Below, piece after piece: positions 44,117-53,752 of a DNA stretch of 64,000 nt (the first letter of the stretch is position 1; each line of letters begins with the position of its first letter). The position numbers were made by a program, and so were the translations under genes. Under the pieces are notes generated by a model. That model had not been told where the DNA came from, searched no databases, and worked only from the letters and a program-made list of their open reading frames with translations. The stretch covers positions 5,277,082-5,341,081 of the forward strand of contig NC_049997.1 in the NCBI RefSeq assembly GCF_000003815.2, written 5' to 3'. Origin of the DNA: Branchiostoma floridae (taxonomy: Eukaryota; Chordata; Leptocardii; Amphioxiformes; Branchiostomatidae).

Positions 44117-44657
44117 AACCTGGCAGCAAGAAATCTCTCACATAGGTGCGATGTGGTACCATCGGGCACTGGTGGTTTATTGCCCTGGCACTGCTTATCA
44201 CCAGACCCCACATTGAGATCGCTCCTCGCACACCAACACGAAAACAGTTTTTCTTCAATATAAAAAAAAATAGAGAGAAGTAAAAAAGAAAAAAAAAAAA
44301 CTAATGCGAACAAATGCGTATGGCCACCCACAAAGTTCTGCCTACGTTCACTTTCTATTTTTTTCTTCTATTTTTCGAGTGTTTTTTTGCTATTGAAGGA
44401 AAAACGTACCCTCCAAGCAGAGGTTGGTGGGAAAATCGTGACCTTTTCCTTTCATCAATTATATTTTCGACCAGCCTTCCCACCTTGATGATAGTAAAAG
44501 GTCACGATTTTCCCCACCAACCTCTGCTTGGAGAGTAGGAAAAACTGTTTTCGTGCTTTGGCGTGCGGTGTGGGGTCCGCTGGTGATAAGCAGTGCCAGA
44601 GCAATAAACCACCCGTGCCCGATGGAAGCACATCGCACCTCTCTTCTTACTGCCAGG
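44117..44657. mobile_element. Foldback element next to the DM-domain gene start
   Basis: Left arm 44117-44262 and right arm 44540-44657 are inverted copies. Shared words include AACCTGGCAG, GGTGCGATGTG, CATCGGGCAC, GGTGGTTTATTG, GGCACTGCTTATCACCAG and ACGAAAACAGTTTTTC. The interior 44263-44539 is interrupted by a TACTCTCC-family element, so the foldback is older than that insertion. Its left arm ends near the transcription start that the DM-domain gene must use. Confidence 0.8.
44407..44537. mobile_element. Short TIR element, TACTCTCC family, nested
   Basis: Begins TACCCTCCAAGCAGAGGTTG and ends with AACCTCTGCTTGGAGAGTA. Flanks GGAAAAACG (44398-44406) and GGAAAAACT (44538-44546) agree at 8 of 9 positions, which fits a 9-bp target duplication. 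131 bp, no coding capacity, arms extend through AAATCGTGACCTTTTCC. Confidence 0.88.
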
Positions 44658-44716
44658 TTATAGATCTATTGCACGTTTGCTATGTTATTGAAATGGAGTA
44701 GAGTTTTTTTTGTCAG

Positions 44717-44872
44717 TCATCTAATGTTATACAGTGCATTTCTATCACCACAACTAAAGCACTCCCTATTAAGGCTCCCTCTGAGTGATCGGTGATCGTC
44801 ATCCAGGTCTTGCTCAGTACCGAATATTCGAAAGCCGCACTCGTCGCAGGTCTCCGACTCAGTTTCCGGCAC
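44717..44872 (-). CDS. Small two-exon gene, exon 2 (CxxC...CxxC end)
   Basis: Too short to stand out as an open frame. After the acceptor TTCAACCCACAG comes VPETESETCDECGFRIFGTE, then DLDDDHRSLRGSLN and ECFSCGDRNALYNIR with a TGA at 44717-44719. Two CxxC pairs (CDEC, CFSC) about 30 residues apart could bind zinc. It joins exon 1 in phase 0 and the frame is open to the stop, 51 codons. No family recognised. Confidence 0.62.
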   Translation of the reverse strand: MPETESETCDECGFRIFGTEQDLDDDHRSLRGSLNRECFSCGDRNALYNIR

Positions 44873-45587
44873 CTGTGGGTTGAACGACGAAGTTAATCAG
44901 TCACACAAGTACAATGACACGTTCGCTGCTGGACAGCCTCCTTCACCGGCGTCTCTATGGCCTCGGCGAAAGTTTGTGTGTGTGTGTGTGTGTGGACGTC
45001 GATTCTGCACTCCAAACAGAGGTTAGGCTCCGGCTGTTTGTTTTTTCAGTCGTTTTTATCGGGCTTTCTATTTTGTATTGTGCCTTGCTGTGTCAAAACC
45101 TTACACACCAAGATACAATACAAAATAGAAAGCCCAATAAAAACGACTAAAAAAACGTTAAAAAACAGCCGAAGCCTAACCTCTGCTTGGAGAGTAGTCG
45201 AATCGGGATGGGATGGGAAAGTAAAATATGCCGGGAAAGAAAAAGTGCAGGGAGAGGAATATATACCGGTCGGCTTGTACCGGCCATACCATACCCTAGA
45301 GATGCCAGTGAAGGAAGCTAGTCGCTGAATATGTATGATTCATCATCTGAATTCTCTCATGGGGAATAGAAATGTAGAACAGAAATCTAATCTATCTGAT
45401 TTCAGGAAATGTTTATTATTTTACTTGAACATTTACAGTCGTCTGTAACCCCATTTTTAAGTTCACACGGTCCAAACAGCCATTGAAACAAAGCTAGTGT
45501 CAATAAAAAAGCCAGACTCGTAATGTCTACCATTCCAATGAAGCGGTATTTTGATAACAAATATCAAATACAGATTAACTTCTTTAC
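44873..45587 (-). other. Intron of the small gene, carries a MITE and GT repeat
   Basis: A 715-bp intron. It contains (TG)n at 44975-44994, the TIR element 45006-45196, and a block (44935-45310) related to 46900-47110. None of these has coding capacity. Confidence 0.6.
45006..45196. mobile_element. Short TIR element, TACTCTCC family, with empty site elsewhere
   Basis: Ends CACTCCAAACAGAGGTTAGG and CCTAACCTCTGCTTGGAGAG. The arms extend far inward (CGTTTTTATCGGGCTTTCTATT and inverse). Flanks are GTCGATTC and GTCGAATC. A related block at 46905-46990 has a single uninterrupted GTCGATTCG at 46974-46982, the expected empty site. Confidence 0.85.
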
Positions 45588-45980
45588 CTCGGCACGACTG
45601 AAATCCAGGGACGGTCTTTCCGGCCAAGCGAATTCATTGCCACGCAACTCGTTGTGTATTGCCAGACGGAGTTTTGGTGCGTTTTCAGGCGTTGCAAAAA
45701 CCGTCACGCCGAGGCAGTGTCCCGGCCGAGAAGGACATTGGTATGATGCTACGTGACAGCTCATGTCACTGCCTAGCTCTTTACACAATGCCAACACGCG
45801 AGATGTCACATTCGAACAACGTGCTGTGTTTCTCCTGGAACCTTGAACTAGCAAGATGCCCCCATCGTCATCCGTTGTCAAGATCTTCACGCTTCCAAAG
45901 ACAGGACAAGACGCACCTGTCACTTGAAATTGAATGTAAAGTTCAATAGCCCGCTCTAAGGCTGCCGCCATTTTGCACAT
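45588..45980 (-). CDS. Small two-exon gene, exon 1, unknown family
   Basis: ATG at 45980 or at 45971, the second embedded in AAAATGGCGGCAGCC, a YY1-like start context seen in many housekeeping genes. It encodes MAAALERAIELYIQFQ, a Cys-containing middle (ASCPVFGSVKIL, ARCSNVTSRVLALCKEL, SYQCPSRPGHCLGV) and NELRGNEFAWPERPSL, ending in phase 0 at GAG before the donor GTAAAG. With exon 2 the protein is 179-182 residues, probably soluble, without a signal peptide or membrane helix. I do not recognise it. Read through instead of spliced, it would stop at 45564. Confidence 0.65.
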
Positions 45981-46307
45981 AGGGACGCTAGCACGTATAC
46001 TGACAGTGACGGTGCCTCTGTGGGATATCGTTCTTTCCGCAATGTAGACGTATTCTTATCCTTGCCCTATTGTTTTCAATTCACGCAGCCTTCCTCCCTT
46101 TGGACACCAGACTGTCTTTCCCGTGTGACAAAAGACAATCACCCCCTTGATCAGTCCCAACAAGACCTACCATAAAAAATCTGGTTGTAATCAATCCTTC
46201 GCACGTTGGTATCAAGAAACACGGGAAGTAGATAACTAGCCTCTACCAGGCTCCCCAGTGCGCAAACTGTACTCCTCGGCCAACCAAATCCTCTGGTGTG
46301 TTTTCTG
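45981..46307. promoter_or_regulatory. Upstream region of the small minus-strand gene
   Basis: No TATA box seen. The start codon lies in a YY1-type motif, which suggests a TATA-less promoter. This is an inference from sequence context only. Confidence 0.3.
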
Positions 46308-46514
46308 TACTCTCCATGCAGAGGTTAGGCTTCGGCTATTTTTTAAGTTTTTTTAGTCGTTTTTATCAGGCTTTCTATTTTGTATTTTATCTTGCTATGT
46401 CAAAACCTAACTGGCTGGCGTACTTCAAGAAAAATGACAAAATAGAAAGCCCGATAAAAACGACTTAAAAAAACGTTAAAAAACAGCAGGAGCCTAACCT
46501 CTATTTGGAGAGTA
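46308..46514. mobile_element. Short TIR element, TACTCTCC family, 9-bp target duplication
   Basis: Begins TACTCTCCATGCAGAGGTTA and ends with TAACCTCTATTTGGAGAGTA. TGTTTTCTG is found immediately on both sides (46299-46307 and 46515-46523), a perfect 9-bp duplication. The interior is closely related to 45006-45196. No coding capacity. Confidence 0.93.
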
Positions 46515-46889
46515 TGTTTTCTGTCTATTTGGCCAATTTCTACTGTACTTCCAGCGACCTGGGAGCCTGGTACAGGCTAAGAATAACGTCAGCTAGAATC
46601 TTCCCATCCAAAATTTGCTTGAGTAGCGAGTAGTTACTGTATATTTAGCAAGAGTGAGCTTTTACTAGTTTTAGACTAGAGTAGGCACCTGTGATATTGT
46701 TTTCACATTGTTTGAATCTCTCATGTTATTCATGTTATCCGCAATTAGCCCACGGGCAAGAATTGGCAATAAACTTATTATATCACTAGGGAAAAAATAT
46801 ATAAGTCATAACAAGGCTGGGATCCGAGCTCCGCCTTCCCAATGAGCCTCTCTCGAGGAATTTTTGCAGGCGTTGGTGCAATTTGTTTG

Positions 46890-47120
46890 GGGGAGGGTAG
46901 CCTCCTTCACCGGCGTCTCTAGGGCCTTGGCGAAAGTGTTGTTTTTTTTTGGGGGGGGGGGGGGGGTTGAGGCGTCGATTCGCGATTTTTGTCTGGGAGA
47001 GGAACATATACCGGGGGAGTGTACCTAGGGCCGGTACACTCCCCCGGTAGATTCTATATACAAAAATGTATTCATCTCCCTGCATTTTTCCTTTCCAGGC
47101 ATATTTCCCTTTCCCGTCGT
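46890..47120. repeat. Repeat related to 44935-45310, with strong palindrome
   Basis: Shares CCTCCTTCACCGGCGTCTCTA and the words around GGCGAAAGT with 44937-44975, then the GTCGATTC site. GGAGAGGAA(C/T)ATATACCGG follows in both. At about 47009-47052 there is a near-perfect hairpin: TACCGGGGGAGTGTACC, a 7-bp loop, GGTACACTCCCCCGGTA. A G-run at 46951-46966 may be a sequencing difficulty. Confidence 0.7.
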
Positions 47121-47405
47121 ATTCCCGGACAAAGAACGCGGCAAAAGAACTCTCCGACCTCTCGGCAGACCCTGCTGTAGCATACTAAATTCTAAGGTGG
47201 CCAAAGGAGTGAAGTCGGCCTAGGACTAGTAGGAGTGTGTGTGGCTAACGGATGACCGGATCGCACCTGTATTTTTGCCCGTTTTGGGTAACGTAAGATT
47301 TGTCCTGTTTTTTCTCTTCCTTGAGGGACGGACATACCCTACTTTTAAGGCACAAAAAAAACGTCTTACCGAAACAGAGCACAAATCCATTGACCTGTTC
47401 ACACA

Positions 47406-47501
47406 TAGCCTGGTTACCAAACCCCATCCCGATCTCAAGTATCTATCGTGCAGTGCCCAACACGAAAGATATTTGAGGGTTGGGGTATGGTATCCAGGCT
47501 A
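47406..47501. mobile_element. 96-bp palindromic element with 9-bp target duplication
   Basis: Begins TAGCCTGGTTACCAAACCCC and ends GGGGTATGGTATCCAGGCTA. GTTCACACA lies at 47397-47405 and again at 47502-47510. The arms continue with ATCTCAAGTATCT and its inverse. It belongs to a different family from the TACTCTCC elements but makes a duplication of the same length. Confidence 0.92.
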
Positions 47502-47943
47502 GTTCACACATTCAGATTCATGTAAAAAAATAGTCTACATAGGAAACAATAAAAAAACCTATCCGTGTCATAGAAAGCTAGGTTTCAGCAAGGACGTAAT
47601 ACAAAGACCTTTATATAAAGACCATCCTTTGTTTCACCACAGTGACACGCACACGCGTATCTCATGAGAAAACAGGACCTCACAGACTTCGCAAGTGGTC
47701 GTTAAGACCTTGTTTGTCATGATACATGCACTCCCGACTGGGCAGTGGACAATGCATGGTTTCACGCTATTTCGGGATCCTGTACTCCCGCCGGACCGTT
47801 GTGTAATAGTGCGTGTCCGTATATGTGAGAGGTTGGTTCTGTTCTAGATCCACATTTCACACCAGGACGACGTATTCGCACTGCCTTCGTCTGCTGCACA
47901 ATCCTCCTGTAGTTCTCCAACCTGTTGTCCAACCGGAGTCAAA

Positions 47944-48954
47944 ATGTACAGGTTGAACCAGAACAATGGTGTGTACCGAAGTGGTACTGCTTACGGCAAC
48001 GAAAAAAGACTGACAGTTCTGCGCTGTTATCTCCGCAACAATGGGTGCATCGCGCGCACTGCTGAAGAAAACTTCTGTTCCGAAACATGGGTGAGGTCTG
48101 TCGTCACGCGTTTTGTTCAGACAGGGGAGCTTGAACATCGCCAAGGCCATGGAGATGGTGGACAGCATGCCCCAGAACATGTCAGGATTTACCTGGAGAC
48201 ACTTGTCACCGTGAATCCCACTCTGTACATCAGGGAGCTACGACAGCTCCTACAAGACGACCTTACCCTACCACCGCAGGACACACCCAGCGAGTCCACA
48301 ATCTGTAGGTGGCTAGCAGAAGATCGCCTCACACTGAAAGTCGCAGCCAGGGTACCACTGGAGAGATTTACAGTGGAAAACATCCAGAGGCGACAGGCTT
48401 TCGTCGCTTGGCGCCGTCATGTCAACCCAGAACATGTTTATTTTACGGACGAAACTGGATTTGACTTTCATGTCGATAGGAGAGATAGGGGCCGAGCGCC
48501 AGCAGGCCACGTTTTAGCACAGGTTGGGTTCCGTAACCCAGGTCAACATTGGTCGGCCTTGGCAACCATAGGTTGGGACGGGATGGTAAACGTTTTACCC
48601 ATCCACGGGAACTTTAATAGGGAGATTTGCGACAACGGATTCAGGAATTACATGGCGCCATTTATGAGAAGAGGTAGTTATTTGATTATGGATAATGCCT
48701 CAATCCACAATGAAGCGGACTTGCAAGGACTTTTTGCACCCCTCGGGATAACAGTGGTGAAGTTGCCCCCGTACAGCTATGACTTCAACCCTATCGAACT
48801 CGTATTCGGACTTGTGAAATCCCGGCTAAGACGCCAACCAAACGCTGTTGCAGAAAACCCCCCGTTGGCGATAGTGGACGGATTCCTGTCGGTATCGGCG
48901 GTCACAGTGAGAAACTTCTACCGACGCTGTTGGCGGGCAGGTGAAGGCCCGTAG
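47944..48954 (+). CDS. Tc1/mariner-type DD34E transposase (DDE_3), intact
   Basis: A 336-codon intronless frame. The N-terminal 100 residues form a helix-turn-helix region (RLTVLRCYLRNNGCIARTAE, TWVRSVVTRFVQTGEL). The catalytic core has VYFTDETGFDFH (first Asp near residue 168), SYLIMDNASIHN (second Asp) and PPYSYDFNPIELVFGLVK (Glu). There are 34 residues between the second Asp and the Glu, so it is DD34E, as in Tc1-like and related IS630 transposases. No stops or frameshifts. I could not find terminal inverted repeats, so it may be a domesticated gene or a copy with eroded ends. A TATATAA-like sequence is near 47612 and an AATAAA at 49111, 157 bp after the stop. It sits within the lectin gene's third intron, same strand. 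Confidence 0.88.
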   Translation: MYRLNQNNGVYRSGTAYGNEKRLTVLRCYLRNNGCIARTAEENFCSETWVRSVVTRFVQTGELEHRQGHGDGGQHAPEHVRIYLETLVTVNPTLYIRELRQLLQDDLTLPPQDTPSESTICRWLAEDRLTLKVAARVPLERFTVENIQRRQAFVAWRRHVNPEHVYFTDETGFDFHVDRRDRGRAPAGHVLAQVGFRNPGQHWSALATIGWDGMVNVLPIHGNFNREICDNGFRNYMAPFMRRGSYLIMDNASIHNEADLQGLFAPLGITVVKLPPYSYDFNPIELVFGLVKSRLRRQPNAVAENPPLAIVDGFLSVSAVTVRNFYRRCWRAGEGP

Positions 48955-49009
48955 GACACGGCCATGAGTTTTTTTTAAATCTTATAAAGGGTTTAGAAGG
49001 AATATACAC

Positions 49010-49310
49010 CCTATGAACATATTGTAGATATCTCGTAAATACTTTACCTGTTTTATTTTGCATATTGTATTTAATACCATCTTATATTGTATTTTGTACA
49101 GCAACGTGTAAATAAACATGTTCATAGATATGTAAATACAAATGTACATAGTTTTGGTAAATATTCATATACCCTGTAAACGCTATGTAAATATCTTACT
49201 TGACTGAATTATTTTGCCTGTTTTATTTTGCATCTTAATTTGATAGCATCTTGAATTGTATTTTTTGTACAGCATCTTGTAATTAAGACATGTTCATAGA
49301 TATGTTAACT
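49010..49310. repeat. Two tandem copies downstream of the transposase
   Basis: CCTGTTTTATTTTGCAT, then ATTGTATTTT(TT)TGTACAGCA, then ACATGTTCATAGATATGT occur at 49048-49130 and again at 49209-49304. AT-rich, no coding role. Confidence 0.75.
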
Positions 49311-51095
49311 AATACACCACGGTTGTTCCATCAAACATCTAGATCTTGATCTGTCTTTTGCTGTATTTTTTACACACACAAAAAATCATACTGTCATTCC
49401 AGGATAGTTTCATCTTAACATATGGATTATCTAGGATAAAAGATAAAAGTAAACCCGCAACCTGTTTAAGACTATTCACGACCCCCAACTCCCCCAGTTT
49501 ACCGCAAATTGAGATGCAAATCATGCACTTGAGATCAGATGTCAGTTGCTCCTTTTACACCGGCAAGACAGGTATTGTCGGTGTCGGTGTTTAAAAGTAC
49601 GTACACTCCAGCCATCTTTTGACGTATTGGACATGAAGGAATCGATGCAAAATGAAAGCCCGACAAAAACACATATAAACACGTACAAAAACAGTCCGAG
49701 CTGAACCTCTGCTTGGAGAGTCACTTCCGCCATCTCCCTCAGAATTTTCCTCAAGACGCGAGGAATCGATAGACTGTCACACTTGTTATTTACTTCACAG
49801 ATGTTTTTTTATACCCATGTTCGCAGGGACGTGACAGCCCAACGGCTAAGTCTGAAGTTGGAGCGGACACACAGGGCAATGAATAGCAAGCCATTACCAC
49901 CAAAACTTAGGATAAAACTGATTTATATGTGACTTTCCTGTTCAAATTTTGTTAACGTTTGTTCTATTCCGAGAAGAGTTCCTTATTACACTAACACCAA
50001 CACTGGAAGTTCCCTTTGAACGTTACCAACACAGAAAGCTAAGTAAACATGAACTCAGTAGCAGGCAATTTTTAGAAGAAGAAAAAACTTAAGTCAATTT
50101 GATTTATAATTTTTTTTATTTATAAATCATAATAGAGTTACAGGGCTGTCTCCAGGACTCGTTTCTCCGTCCCTGGACGGAAATTTACTTGTTGGAACCA
50201 AGGAGCTCCTTGTTGGAACTGAAAAAAAAAATCACCCACTCCGTCCCAAAAAGTCTTAATTTCATGACATGAAAATGCAGTTTCGTAAACTTAAAATTGC
50301 AGATTCAACTACTAAAACAGGCTTCCGACTTGTGCCTTTTCCTTCACCACGCCTCCACCTTCCGCGCGACATACGGAGATGTGTGAAGATCAGAGATCGG
50401 CAAAGCGTGCAATTCGCGTGGCGCAAAAGAAGGCGGGGCTGCGCGTTATCTACTGTGTCTTACCACAGTTGTGGCTCTTTAGCAAGTTTAGGCTAAAGTC
50501 CCAATGTTCAAACATAAACTATGGATGGGACCGGTGGATGCATAATTATGTGTCGAACACGCTGTATATACGCCTGTTCTTTTCATAAACATTTTCCAGA
50601 CACGCCGTATTGGCGAAAGTTCAGGGTTTGGCAGACATCGGCTTCTTTTTATAAGGGTAACCTCATTAATGAAGAAGTTTATTTGCAAGCTTCTTTTTAT
50701 ATGCAGGCCGCCCGGGCGGTAGGTGGAGAACGCATCCCGCCCAATTTCCGTTTTGTAAAAGCCTTAGATGTGTGTGTACTGGTGAATTAACAAGTATGAC
50801 AAGAAAACGTCGGTAATAATCACTTTTATTCAATGTTTTATTTTGCAATGCCGATCGAACACCAGGCCCTTATACGATTTAAAATCAACATTAAACGGGA
50901 AACTGCAATTCATTATGAACCTGACACGGCAGTTCATAAATTATCTTTCTTTACTCGGCCGCCGTGTGTATAGGAGGCCTCATTAAATCGTCACACTGGT
51001 GATCTCCGTAGTTCTACAACCATCAAGACCTCCTTGCATCAACAAAGGAGGTTTCCCCTGGCACAAACTGTAAACAGACGGTAAACACCATATTC
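49311..51095. other. Lectin intron DNA with partial MITE, no gene seen
   Basis: Contains a partial TACTCTCC-family end at 49597-49721 (ACACTCCAGCCA at one side, GAACCTCTGCTTGGAGAGT at the other), a palindromic AT stretch at 50102-50131 and A/T-rich DNA. Several short frames show no domain. Confidence 0.5.
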
Positions 51096-51099
51096 TCAC

Positions 51100-51379
51100 C
51101 GTCTACGTCTACGATGTGACGAAGCGACGGCCGATTCTTGCGCCATTTATCTTCCATGTGCTGGGATTTTGGTGGGACCGACTTCGCAGCGCAATGTTCG
51201 TAAAGCTCCGCGCTTCTTCGTGATTGACATGGTGTACCGGGTTCGTCCGCCCCGCTGCTGGCTGTGATGGGTGGGATGTTGATTGGATTTGTAGAATTAT
51301 GACGGATGTTGACTACTTCACAAGCTGCCGCCGGAGCTGCTACCATGGCAACAACACGTCTAGCCACGTCTAGCCACAT
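51100..51379 (-). CDS. Possible first exon of an unknown minus-strand gene
   Basis: ATG at 51379 opens MWLDVARRVVAMVAAPAAAC, an Arg- and Ala-rich start that could be a mitochondrial targeting peptide. The frame continues through PCQSRRSAELYEHCA and MEDKWRKNRPSLRHIVDVD to a donor GTGAGA at 51094-51099 (phase 1). A short direct duplication GTGGCTAGACGTG makes the first codons suspicious. No continuing exon was identified at lower coordinates, so confidence is low. Confidence 0.35.
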
Positions 51380-52548
51380 TTTCGGCGGAATGAAACGCTG
51401 TTTTCACGGGGAAAAAAGCAGGAATCGAACTTGTATATTTTTTTGCCGATCTTCCACTAAAATTATACCGAAGTAGCCCGCCGAAAAATGGAAGTAGGAG
51501 TTGGCAATTTTCCACCGATCTTCTGCAAATCTGTGCCCTTTGGATGGTGCTGGACGACGAGCAGTAAGGTGTTAATTTTTATCGAGACATGCACAAAATA
51601 GGTGTTATAATTGGTGGTGCAAACTTCCTTTCAATACGATGTTACGATATCTCACAAGCTGAAATGCTTCAATGGACCTCAGCCAATAAATTATGCCAAC
51701 ACCCGCGGCATTATCCAGCCCCCGAACTATCCATAAATTATCAACAAATGCAATGTACGTGAAAATGACGACGAAATCATGCAACGCTTGTGATCATGGG
51801 AATAACATTTTGTTCCTCTCAAATATGGAAATCACCGGAAATCTATGGTCGGCCAGTATGATAGTCTGGGAATGGAAATCGGATGGGAATCGGAGCGTGT
51901 GACGACAGATCTAGGGTTATTTGCATACTGGATGACGGGATGCAGTGTTGATCAGAGGCACGCCGCCTGTAAACAAAGCCCCGCTGGATCTAGCTGCGCA
52001 GCGGAGCGTAACAGTAACACAGGACTTCCACGGCAAAGGGACAGTTCCTAATTCAAACCCAGACGTCAACATTTTCTGATATGCCGTTATTCCAGTTCGT
52101 TAATCGCACAAAATACGCATTTTCACCAAGGAAAACATGACCGATGGCTCGGAAATCTTGACGGCTTTGGCAAATGCTGTTGCTAGCGTACACGAGTGAA
52201 GGATTGGCATGCTGGCGACACCCCCTCCCCCACGCAGAGCCGTCGATAGCATGATGTGTGGCGTGTTTCTTTTACAATCGATCATAGAAACATCTATGCA
52301 AGATTTCGTGCGCAATTCTTGGGGCACAGTTTCTTCAACGGAACTGTTCTGTCCAGCCAAGGAACTTTCATCATGGTGAGGCGCAGTTACATAGGAAACT
52401 TGAAAAGGAATACACAGCCGTGTTATTTACTGTAAACTCCTTGGGTAAAGTAAACAAAACATACGGACGATCGTCTGCCAGGCTTTTCGCCGCGGGATGT
52501 CTTTTTATTAGTCTATCTTTAGGTACTATAGACTACTTCGTAGGGACG
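51380..52548. other. No gene supported
   Basis: Intron DNA. An ATGGTGAGG at 52374 could be a short exon end, but nothing supports it. Confidence 0.4.
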
Positions 52549-52549
52549 T

Positions 52550-52835
52550 GTAAATTGCTTTCCACACGGCTCATTTAACGAATGTTCGAACATATGATCC
52601 CAAATGATGAGTCTATGCTGCAACACTTTCGAAACTAATATAAATGTTACATTTGACGGTAGAAATGTTTCGAACATGTAGGAATACAGAAGAAAATATT
52701 TCGAAAGTCATGCAAAGGTTAGAAATTGTTCTAAACATTTTCCAATCACAGTTTATTTGTTACAAAGGTTTCTAAAATGTAGGAACAAAAGGCCACAAAT
52801 ACCCGCTCGGTAACATGGAATTGCCTCTAGCTTAG
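52550..52835. mobile_element. TIR element, TAGAGTC family, right end
   Basis: Ends CGGTAACATGGAATTGCCTCTA, matching the inverse of the left end seen at 37883. The interior shows TGTTCGAACAT, GTTTCGAACATGT and ATATTTCGAAAGT words. The left end is not visible. Confidence 0.55.
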
Positions 52836-53452
52836 ACAAAGATGTTCATAATGATATACATGTTATGCAAATGAGGAATTAATTTGCATAATTAATGTGG
52901 AAATTGCATACTCCCATTGTTTTCAATAACTGGACTTCAAAAAATGTAACGTGTAAATTATGATAGATGGAACATAAGCAGATACTGCTTAATGATTAAT
53001 GATAATTTTATACTTGTGACATGTGTATGTTAGTCAATGATGAACAGCACCATGCATAAATCATGAAAATATGCAAGTCATTTGCATAATGTTTTCAAAA
53101 GCTCTAAATATTTCATGGAGTTCATGAACATTTCTAGTCTACTATATCTATTCTGTATCAAAGATCTGGAACAATTTACAAAAGCTCTAAATATTTCATG
53201 GAGGTATGAGGTCGCCGAACTCTAGTTTACTGTCATGTTATTTATTGCACTGTTTGTTATTCCTAAGTTATCTATTCTGTATCAATGACCTGGAACTATA
53301 ATTTGCAACCCGAAAATTGACCTTCCCAAAGTTTCTACTGTTCAACTCGCTAATGCTTTCCTTGACAAGGACTGAAGATGGGCAGTCAAAAATGTGGGAA
53401 ATATCAAATTTTGTGTTGGAAATCTTGTTTTTGTTTTCTTGTTTTCTGTCAG
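52836..53452 (+). other. End of lectin intron 3
   Basis: AT-rich DNA with a duplicated AAAGCTCTAAATATTTCATGG (53098, 53178) and a polypyrimidine tract before the acceptor TTTTCTGTCAG at 53452. Confidence 0.6.
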
Positions 53453-53595
53453 ACCGCACGTATCCGGGTGGAACAAGCCGCCGCGGTGCCCTCTGTGGCT
53501 TCATCCGCTCCCACCGCAGCTGTATTGCCGCCGGCATTGCCTTGCTGCTAAGCCTGGTTACTGTGGGATTCACCCCTTTGATGTTCATCAACGAG
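53453..53595 (+). CDS. C-type lectin gene, exon 4 (transmembrane segment)
   Basis: Acceptor TTTTCTGTCAG, donor GTAAAC. Enters in phase 1, leaves in phase 0. It encodes RTYPGGTSRRGALCGFIRS, then HRSC and the hydrophobic stretch IAAGIALLLSLVTVGF, ending PLMFINE. Residues about 111-133 of the assembled protein form one membrane helix, with positive charges on the N-terminal side. By the positive-inside rule this is a type II signal-anchor protein: N-terminus cytosolic, stalk and lectin domain outside. Confidence 0.85.
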
Positions 53596-53752
53596 GTAAA
53601 CACCCCTGTTCAATAAAGCATATTGCAAATCAATGTTTCTGTGACTTCTTCTATTTTTATGGTTTATCTATCAAGAAGAATTTGTGCTTTTTGCTTTCTT
53701 GCTTTTTTTGCTGATATTCGTACGTTCGTTTTTCGTTCATACGTTTCTTTAG

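Noticed and set aside
45564..45587. Read-through end of the small gene's exon 1
   Set aside because: The frame continues only eight codons past a consensus donor. Splicing to 44872 gives a longer, phase-matched end with two CxxC pairs.
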